NCBI GenBank assembly: GCA_910586585.1
Contig: CAJUKA010000044.1
Span: forward strand, 8,706 to 33,927
Reading direction: 5' to 3'
Length of the DNA stretch: 25,222 nt
DNA from: an uncultured Lachnospiraceae bacterium
GTDB lineage: Bacteria > Bacillota > Clostridia > Lachnospirales > Lachnospiraceae
In this document: positions 21,366 through 25,222 of the stretch, in pieces
Numbering within the stretch: the first letter of the stretch is position 1
Layout of the letters: every line of letters begins with the position of its first letter
Notes under the pieces: generated by a model
What the model saw: the letters and a program-made list of their open reading frames with translations, nothing else
Databases searched by the model: none
Told to the model about the DNA's origin: nothing
Position numbers and translations under genes: made by a program

Positions 21366-22292
21366 TTATCCAATTGTTTGTAATGCTGCCTGTTTTGATA
21401 TTGCAGCCTTCACTTTACCTCCAGCTTGCTTTAAACTTTCGCCAGCCGTGACCGCATCACAGCCAAGAAGCATCTTTGTGATAGCCAGCTTCGTCTTTCC
21501 ATCGACTTCCTTTAAATTTTTTCTGGCCTCTTCTCTGGTACATCCTACCGCTTCCATAACAATGTTCTCCGATCGAATCACCAGCTTTTCATTGGACTGG
21601 CGCACATCCACCATCAAGTTTTCATAGACCTTTCCAATTCCTACCATGCTGGCCGTTGAGATCATATTCAGCACCATTTTTTCTGCGGTTCCAGCTTTGA
21701 GCCGTGTCGAGCCTGTCAGCACTTCCGGCCCGGTCAGCAGTTCAATCGCCAAATCAGCTTCTGCCGATATCGGAGCTTCTTTATTGTTTGAAATGGCTAC
21801 TGTTTTGGATCCCAGTTCCCTTGCATACCGCAGTGCCCCTATTACATAGGGTGTACGGCCGCTGGCTGCCAGTCCAATCACCACATCTTTGGCAGTTAAC
21901 TGATGAGCCTGCAAATCTTTTTTGCCCAATTCCGGGTCATCTTCCGCTCCTTCTTTTGCCTTCACAAAAGCCTCTTGACCGCCTGCAATCACACCAACAA
22001 CCATATTATAGGATACCCCAAATGTAGGGGGACATTCTACCGCGTCTAAAATTCCAATCCGTCCACTGGTTCCAGCGCCTATGTACAATATCCGTCCTCC
22101 TGACTGAAGGCTCTGTGTTGTCCATTGAATTGTCTTTTCTATTTGGGGCAATGCCTGATGAACCGCCTCTACCACATTGTGGTCCTCCTCATTCATAATG
22201 GAAATAATCTGGTAAGGTGTCATTTCATCCAGCTTCATCGTTCTCATATTACGTTTTTCTGTTGATAACTCTGATATATCTTCCATAATCAA
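21366..22292 (-). CDS. murQ: N-acetylmuramic acid 6-phosphate etherase MurQ
   Basis: Converts MurNAc-6-phosphate to GlcNAc-6-phosphate and D-lactate. 308 residues with a SIS domain. Seen: YIGAGTSGRIGILDA (70-84), AVECPPTFG (84-92) with Glu86 at the place of the catalytic Glu83 of the E. coli enzyme, GAEDDPELG with the second acidic site, and GLAASGRTPYVIGAL. The C-terminal helical part ends with AISKQAALQTI. The TTG at 22292 overlaps the murR stop (TTGA), with AAGGAG ten bases upstream; ATG 22286 is an alternative. MurQ anchors the interpretation of the whole operon as MurNAc catabolism. Confidence 0.95.
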   Translation of the reverse strand: MIMEDISELSTEKRNMRTMKLDEMTPYQIISIMNEEDHNVVEAVHQALPQIEKTIQWTTQSLQSGGRILYIGAGTSGRIGILDAVECPPTFGVSYNMVVGVIAGGQEAFVKAKEGAEDDPELGKKDLQAHQLTAKDVVIGLAASGRTPYVIGALRYARELGSKTVAISNNKEAPISAEADLAIELLTGPEVLTGSTRLKAGTAEKMVLNMISTASMVGIGKVYENLMVDVRQSNEKLVIRSENIVMEAVGCTREEARKNLKEVDGKTKLAITKMLLGCDAVTAGESLKQAGGKVKAAISKQAALQTIG

Positions 22293-23158
22293 ACATCTTC
22301 CGCTCCTTCCTTTTCATTTTCTGTCTTCGGGATATAGGTATGTTTCAGATACTGCATACACTCTTCATAATTGCGCTGTACACAAGCCGAATACAACATA
22401 TCAATAACGGCTAATTGCGACAGACGTGATGCCAGTTTTCCTGTTTGAAATTCAAATTCTGTAGCAGAAACATACAAGTTATAATCTGCAAGCTTTGATA
22501 ACGGCGATTCTCTGAAACAAGTGATCGCTATCACGGGTACCCCTGCGTTTTTTGCAATCTCTGCACACCGAACAATTTCATTTGTCATACCTGAATAACT
22601 GATAATCACTGCTGCATCTTTGCTGCAAAGATTCTTTGCCTGAACCATCTGCATATGAAAATCTTCATGGACCATACAGTTTTTATTAATACGCAAAAAC
22701 TTCAGATACGCATCTTTTCCTACCAATAACGATGCACCCATACCAAAAAATGCAATCTTTTGCGCTGACATAATCAAAGATACACTTTTGTCCAATGTCT
22801 CCATATCAATCAGCGCCTTGGTATCCTCTAGGGAAACGATGCTCTTGTAGATAATTTTATCAATCAGCTGCTCTAGTTTGTCATCTTTTGCAATTTCACA
22901 GTTTTTTCCGGTAATTGTTTCTTTTCGAAGCGCGTTTTCGTATATCAGAGATTTTTGAAAGTCTTTATACTGACTAAAGCCAACTTTATGACACAATCTG
23001 GTAATCGTAGAGGAAGATACATACGTTGCCTTTGCCAGTTCCCGCAATCCCATCTCTGCAACTTTCTCCGGATTTCCTAACAAATATTCAATAACTCCTT
23101 TTTCTGTGCTGCTCGCCTCTGGATAATATTCCCGAAATTTTACAATAACATTTTTCAT
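22289..23158 (-). CDS. murR: RpiR-family regulator, MurR-like
   Basis: 289 residues. N-terminal RpiR-type HTH (about 1-77) with ASSTEKGVIEYLLGNPEKVA, LRELAKATYVSSSTITRLCH and KVGFSQYKDFQKSL. C-terminal SIS domain (about 120-255) with KIAFFGMGASLLVGKDAYLK and VIISYSGMTNEIVRCAEIAK, which would bind a sugar phosphate such as MurNAc-6-phosphate. It is the first gene of the operon and overlaps murQ by four bases. It is probably the local regulator; the binding site is not identified. A promoter lies at 23349-23377, with a roughly 185-base leader. Confidence 0.9.
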   Translation of the reverse strand: MKNVIVKFREYYPEASSTEKGVIEYLLGNPEKVAEMGLRELAKATYVSSSTITRLCHKVGFSQYKDFQKSLIYENALRKETITGKNCEIAKDDKLEQLIDKIIYKSIVSLEDTKALIDMETLDKSVSLIMSAQKIAFFGMGASLLVGKDAYLKFLRINKNCMVHEDFHMQMVQAKNLCSKDAAVIISYSGMTNEIVRCAEIAKNAGVPVIAITCFRESPLSKLADYNLYVSATEFEFQTGKLASRLSQLAVIDMLYSACVQRNYEECMQYLKHTYIPKTENEKEGAEDV

Positions 23159-23225
23159 TGTCTGCCTCTTTGCAATATAGTTTCATCTACCTGTCAAGAA
23201 TATTTTTGCTTTTAATTCTTTTATC

Positions 23226-23324
23226 GTAACAGTTCAGCCTGCGGCTTCCTGTTACGGGCATCAAGCCACTATGCGTTCTTACGGACTTTGCAACGTAGTG
23301 CAAAGTCCTAAGATGAACTATTAC
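23226..23324. mobile_element. MITE-like element, copy 2 (99 bp), inside the murR operon leader
   Basis: Ends GTAACAGTTC (23226-23235) and GAACTATTAC (23315-23324), one mismatch. The flanks are TTTTTATC (23218-23225) and CTTTTATC (23325-23332), a 7-of-8 duplication. The left part (GTAACAGTTCAGCC...TTCCTGTTAC) equals copy 1. The distal hairpin is GGACTTTGCA-ACGTAG-TGCAAAGTCC (23283-23308), ten perfect pairs where copy 1 has GAACTTTGCA and TGCAAAGTTC: an A-T pair exchanged for G-C. The CATCAAG...CTTGATG hairpin of copy 1 is lost. The promoter at 23349-23377 would transcribe the element. Confidence 0.8.
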
Positions 23325-23348
23325 CTTTTATCCCTTGTTACGAGATTT

Positions 23349-23377
23349 ATTATACGAAGCAGAAACACATTTGTCTA
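23349..23377 (-). promoter_or_regulatory. Sigma-A promoter of the mur operon
   Basis: TAGACA (23372-23377), exactly 17 bases, TATAAT (23349-23354) on the minus strand. Transcription would start near 23342, giving a leader of about 185 bases that includes the complete MITE copy 2. No better promoter is seen closer to murR. Confidence 0.7.
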
Positions 23378-23508
23378 TAAAATCGGATATAAGTGGTACT
23401 TTGTTTCACATTTTGCAATTTGCACATACTTTTTTCCAAAATTATGACTCTTTTATGCATTATGCAACAATACTTCTTGCTATAGTACATAACAAGATTA
23501 CTTAAATG

Positions 23509-23561
23509 TTGACATTTAGACTACATTATGTTATCCCATTTTTAGACTACACGTTGTTGTC
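23509..23561 (+). promoter_or_regulatory. Bla-type promoter and operator left from a blaI-blaR1 locus
   Basis: TTGACA at 23509-23514 is followed by TTTAGACTACA (23515-23525) and again TTTAGACTACA (23541-23551). The second copy is part of a near-palindrome GACTACA-CGT-TGTTGTC (23545-23561), which resembles the TACA/TGTA half-sites bound by BlaI/MecI repressors. The -10 (TATCCC at 17 bases) is weak. It directly precedes the blaI-like remnant. Confidence 0.5.
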
Positions 23562-23663
23562 AAAGACACTAAAAAATATAGCATTGAAAAAGAACTGTTA
23601 TCCACCGAAGATTATGAAGAATTAAAACAGTTTTGGGAAAGCGAAGGAAACAGCCCTGAATAA
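23553..23663 (+). pseudogene. C-terminal remnant of a BlaI-like repressor gene
   Basis: An open frame reads KKYSIEKELLSTEDYEELKQ and ends SEGNSPE-stop. The pattern L-S-x-E-D-x-E-E-L-K fits the C-terminal tail of BlaI/MecI-type repressors, which normally end this way just before a blaR1 gene. The DNA-binding part is missing; the frame runs straight back into the operator, so an internal deletion has fused operator and tail. Confidence 0.4.
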
Positions 23664-23880
23664 TTTTATAAAAGTGCTTCTTTCCCTATCACTTTCTGGT
23701 TCGTGGCTGATACTGATTTTATTGGTTTGCAGGCCCCTTTTTCAAAAAAAGTTCAGCAAACAATGGCAATACTATCTGTGGCTGATTGTGATTGCGCGGC
23801 TCCTGTTACCCTTTTCTCCCAAAATAAGCCTTATCGAAACATTCATCCATCATAGGGATACTGCGTATACCCGCTTTTAG
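23656..23880 (+). pseudogene. N-terminal fragment of a BlaR1/MecR1-type M56 sensor protease
   Basis: The frame NNFIKVLLSLSLSGSWLIL, then CRPLFQKKFSKQWQYYLWL and VIARLLLPFSPK matches the first two membrane helices of BlaR1-like M56 proteins. It ends at a TAG at 23880 after about 70 residues; the full family is 400 or more. The natural start would be the CTG at 23656 (an ATG in relatives, I expect), overlapping the preceding remnant. The zinc-protease HExxH and sensor domains are absent, so the gene is a 3'-deleted fragment. Confidence 0.6.
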
Positions 23881-24035
23881 CACCCACAAGCCGCGCATAT
23901 TTCAGATTTGAATCCTTTTTCTTAACACCATCTTTGGCTTTCTGTTTTACCCAATCCCGATTCCCTCAGTGCGGGAACCGGGAGGTTCAGCATATCCGCA
24001 GTCTGCACGTCCGCCACCTCACGGAATGATGTCAT
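23843..24035 (-). pseudogene. Possible frameshifted remnant of a mobile-element gene
   Basis: On the minus strand ATG 24035 starts MTSFREVADVQTADMLNLPV-PALRES. After an apparent frameshift near 23955 a second frame gives DWVKQKAKDGVKKKDSNLKY-ARLVGAKSG and stops at 23843. Both pieces look protein-like and lysine-rich. I do not know the family. It overlaps the end of the BlaR1 fragment on the other strand, so part of one call must be wrong. Confidence 0.25.
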
Positions 24036-24046
24036 AAGCGCTGCCT

Positions 24047-24361
24047 ATGTACGGACACATAGGCAACCCTGACGCATATTTCCGAAAGCACGAGAGCCAG
24101 ATCATTCTTTATGGCGGCGCAAGGCGTATGTTAGAACAGGCGGGGATTTCCTTAAAAGGCTTAAACATTGACAAACTGAAAGCAGAATACCAAGAGCTGA
24201 CCGCACAGAAAAATGAGCTGACCGCCACTTATAAAAACTGTGAGAAAGAAGTAAAATCCTTAAACCGGAAATTAGAAAACCTAAACCAATATTTAGGACG
24301 GACAGAAGCACAGAAAGACACACAGGAACAGCCGGACAGGAATAACACCCCCGTCCGATAA
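24047..24361 (+). pseudogene. C-terminal fragment of a mobilization relaxase
   Basis: 104 residues. The segment AYFRKHESQIILYGGARRML matches the region after the catalytic domain of clostridial MobA/VirD2-like relaxases (YRKHES-type motif), followed by a coiled coil LKAEYQELTAQKNELTATYK and VKSLNRKLENLNQYLGR typical of their C-termini. The relaxase domain with its Tyr and HUH motifs is missing, and an in-frame TAA lies just upstream, so this is a 5'-deleted remnant. At the CCCCC run (24347-24351) a shift of frame would give an extended lysine-rich end (KEKAASKNKKASWK) that stops at about 24416, perhaps the original C-terminus. Confidence 0.55.
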
Positions 24362-24405
24362 TGTTAAGGAAAAGGCAGCTTCTAAAAACAAAAAAGCATC
24401 GTGGA

Positions 24406-24444
24406 AATGTGTATAACTCCCTGTCTTATGGAGCTATACACATT
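24406..24444. terminator. Strong hairpin after the relaxase fragment
   Basis: AATGTGTATA-A-CTCC pairs with GGAG-C-TATACACATT: ten plus four base pairs with one 1x1 internal mismatch and a 9-base loop. It covers the end of the alternative relaxase reading frame. No T tract follows, so intrinsic termination is uncertain. From 24445 to 24585 I see no gene or other structure. Confidence 0.5.
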
Positions 24445-24590
24445 ACACACAAATCCAAAAGTTTAGATTTTCCCACAATGCCGAACGACTGCGGAATCCC
24501 ACCCATTCCTTCATTCTTTTTTAATATTAAAGAAAAAATTCTTGCAAACAAAACTGATTTCAGGTAAGATAATCTAACAATCAGCAAAAA

Positions 24591-24617
24591 AATAGGAGTG
24601 CCGAAACACCCCCTATT
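24591..24617 (-). terminator. Rho-independent terminator, minus strand
   Basis: AATAGG...GTG (24591-24600) pairs with CAC...CCTATT (24607-24617) around CCGAAA. On the minus strand the hairpin is followed by a run of seven T. It would stop transcripts that read through the toxin terminator. Confidence 0.65.
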
Positions 24618-24630
24618 CTCCTAAACCCTC

Positions 24631-24659
24631 TTGCAAAATACGCAGTGTTGGTTTATAAT
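24631..24659 (+). promoter_or_regulatory. Promoter directed toward the toxin gene (antitoxin RNA)
   Basis: TTGCAA (24631-24636), 17-base spacer, TATAAT (24654-24659) on the plus strand. It faces the minus-strand toxin gene and no plus-strand ORF follows. Confidence 0.6.
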
Positions 24660-24665
24660 CAGGTT

Positions 24666-24778
24666 AGAAACCGAAGGATATTGGTACGTCCGACGGTTGC
24701 ACAATCGGAAACGTGTAAAATGTTATAAAAACTAACGGATTACAAGCTATCCCCTATTGGCAGTAGGGGATAGCTTGT
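24666..24778 (+). ncRNA. Candidate antisense RNA antitoxin
   Basis: A plus-strand RNA starting near 24666 would run to or through the inverted repeat 24742-24778, overlapping the 3' end of the toxin message. Convergent toxin mRNA and antisense RNA that overlap at their ends is the arrangement of type I systems such as txpA/RatA. Its 3' end is a guess, as no T tract follows the hairpin on this strand. Confidence 0.4.
24742..24778 (-). terminator. Terminator of the holin-like toxin gene
   Basis: Perfect 15-bp arms ACAAGCTATCCCCTA (24742-24756) and TAGGGGATAGCTTGT (24764-24778) around TTGGCAG. It begins a few bases after the toxin stop codon; GTTTTTAT follows about ten bases downstream on the minus strand. 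Confidence 0.8.
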
Positions 24779-24781
24779 CCA

Positions 24782-24865
24782 TTACTTGCGGTTATGTCTA
24801 TTGTCGATGTATGTCAAAGCTGCAAAAACAACTAACAGCGGCGTAAGTATCTCAAGTGTGTTCAT
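24782..24865 (-). CDS. Small holin-like type I toxin, 27 residues
   Basis: The product is MNTLEILTPLLVVFAALTYI followed by DNRHNRK: one hydrophobic helix and a short charged tail ending in the YIDxRxxRK pattern of the putative holin-like toxins common on clostridial mobile elements. AAGGAGG lies five bases before ATG 24865, a very strong ribosome site, but its AAAGG part is paired in a hairpin (24874-24893). A strong terminator follows and an antisense promoter faces the gene. Such peptides insert into the membrane and are normally silenced by an antisense RNA. Too short for ordinary gene callers. Confidence 0.75.
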   Translation of the reverse strand: MNTLEILTPLLVVFAALTYIDNRHNRK

Positions 24866-24873
24866 ACCGACCT

Positions 24874-24893
24874 CCTTTCTGTTTCCAGAAAGG
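24874..24893 (-). promoter_or_regulatory. Hairpin that masks the toxin ribosome site
   Basis: CCTTTCTG (24874-24881) and CAGAAAGG (24886-24893) pair perfectly around TTTC. In the message, the stem contains AAAGG of the AAAGGAGG ribosome site, so translation would need opening or processing of the leader, as known for several type I toxins. Confidence 0.65.
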
Positions 24894-24937
24894 ACAACCG
24901 CAGACTATCCCCATATGCTCTAATCTGACTAAAAAGA

Positions 24938-24946
24938 ATTATAGCA
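24938..24946 (-). promoter_or_regulatory. Extended -10 promoter of the toxin gene
   Basis: TGCTATAAT on the minus strand (TATAAT at 24938-24943 with the TGn extension). The -35 region is poor, which the extension can offset. The leader would be about 65 bases. Confidence 0.55.
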
Positions 24947-24983
24947 CGTTCTGTCGAATAATGCTATAAAAGTTTTGCGATAA

Positions 24984-25172
24984 TCACTCCGCCGCTTCCA
25001 GTGCGACCTCTGCAAATTCTTCATCGCTTATGGCTTCCAGTTTCTCCAAAACCTGTCCTGAAAGTTCCACCATGTCACTGTCCTGTATGTGCGGAAGCAC
25101 GTTCTTTATATCGGCGATCATGCCGGTTCTCTCCTGCCCTTCAAACACGCACATTAAGGCTTCCCTGTGCAT
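24984..25172 (-). CDS. Transposon-transfer-assisting-type small protein, start uncertain
   Basis: 62 residues. ALMCVFEGQERTGMIADIKN, then VLPHIQDSDMVELSGQVLEK and LEAISDEEFAEVALEAAE resemble the small acidic proteins called transposon-transfer assisting family on clostridial integrative elements (pattern LMC-x-TGLIAD-x-LP-x-MxELA-x-KL-x-MTDEEF). The chosen ATG has no ribosome site, and the frame is protein-like for six more codons upstream before a TAA. The N-terminus may therefore be altered. It fits the mobile-element debris in this part of the window. Function is unknown. Confidence 0.5.
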   Translation of the reverse strand: MHREALMCVFEGQERTGMIADIKNVLPHIQDSDMVELSGQVLEKLEAISDEEFAEVALEAAE

Positions 25173-25222
25173 CTTATACCGAAAAAATAGTTATTCCGAA
25201 GTTTCTAAGCTTTCATAGAAAA

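Noticed and set aside
23172..23195. TTGACA (23190-23195) with TATATT as murR promoter.
   Set aside because: The spacer is only 12 bases; the promoter at 23349-23377 is far better.
23226..23324. Riboswitch or T-box leader in front of the mur operon.
   Set aside because: No T-box or known riboswitch core is visible, and the same sequence with transposition-like flanks occurs at 8556, so a MITE explains it better.

Overview
The window looks like a Firmicutes chromosome, most likely a Lachnospiraceae-type gut Clostridium (my inference). The reasons are moderate-to-low GC, strong AGGAGG ribosome sites, consensus sigma-A promoters, an MSMEG-free set of clostridial families (rubredoxin-GltS fusion, DUF2087, DUF3267, BadF/MurK kinase), and debris of a clostridial mobilizable element at the right end. 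Almost all genes are on the minus strand.

Region 9389-23158 is the core: a minus-strand cell-wall amino-sugar catabolic locus. In transcription order it holds an RpiR/MurR regulator, MurQ etherase, an ABC sugar importer (lipoprotein plus two permeases), a BadF/MurK-type kinase, a ROK kinase, a GH4 phospho-glycosidase, a double GNAT, a PIG-L deacetylase, a NamZ-type (DUF1343) exo-muramidase and a GH3 NagZ. NamZ and NagZ lack signal peptides here. The locus therefore appears to import GlcNAc/MurNAc saccharides intact and to cleave, phosphorylate and channel them inside the cell. A good promoter (23349-23377) lies 5' of murR, and its leader contains a MITE-like element.

Region 488-4430 holds an AraC regulator, an M19 dipeptidase, a rubredoxin/glutamate-synthase-like flavoprotein and two overlapping small ORFs, with two recognisable promoters. 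Region 4846-9245 is a patchwork of small accessory genes: hypotheticals, DUF2087, an HTH/nucleotidyltransferase pair that looks like a partly deleted toxin-antitoxin locus, GNAT, a candidate immunity-like protein, DUF3267 and at least two decayed genes. Region 23500-25222 is mobile-element debris: a collapsed blaI-blaR1 locus that keeps its promoter/operator, the C-terminus of a relaxase, a type I holin-like toxin with a candidate antisense RNA, and a transposon-transfer-type small protein.

Two non-coding systems stand out. First, five arrays of structured 116-120 bp tandem repeats occur in this window. The four whose gene-proximal end is visible all run directly into a TTTATAATAGGAGG-like ribosome site and the start codon of the next gene, always in the same orientation relative to that gene. 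Second, a short element in two copies (137 and 99 bp) has GTAACAGTTC terminal inverted repeats, near-perfect 8-bp flanking duplications and covarying hairpins. It looks like an IS66-type MITE, and one copy sits in the leader of the mur operon.
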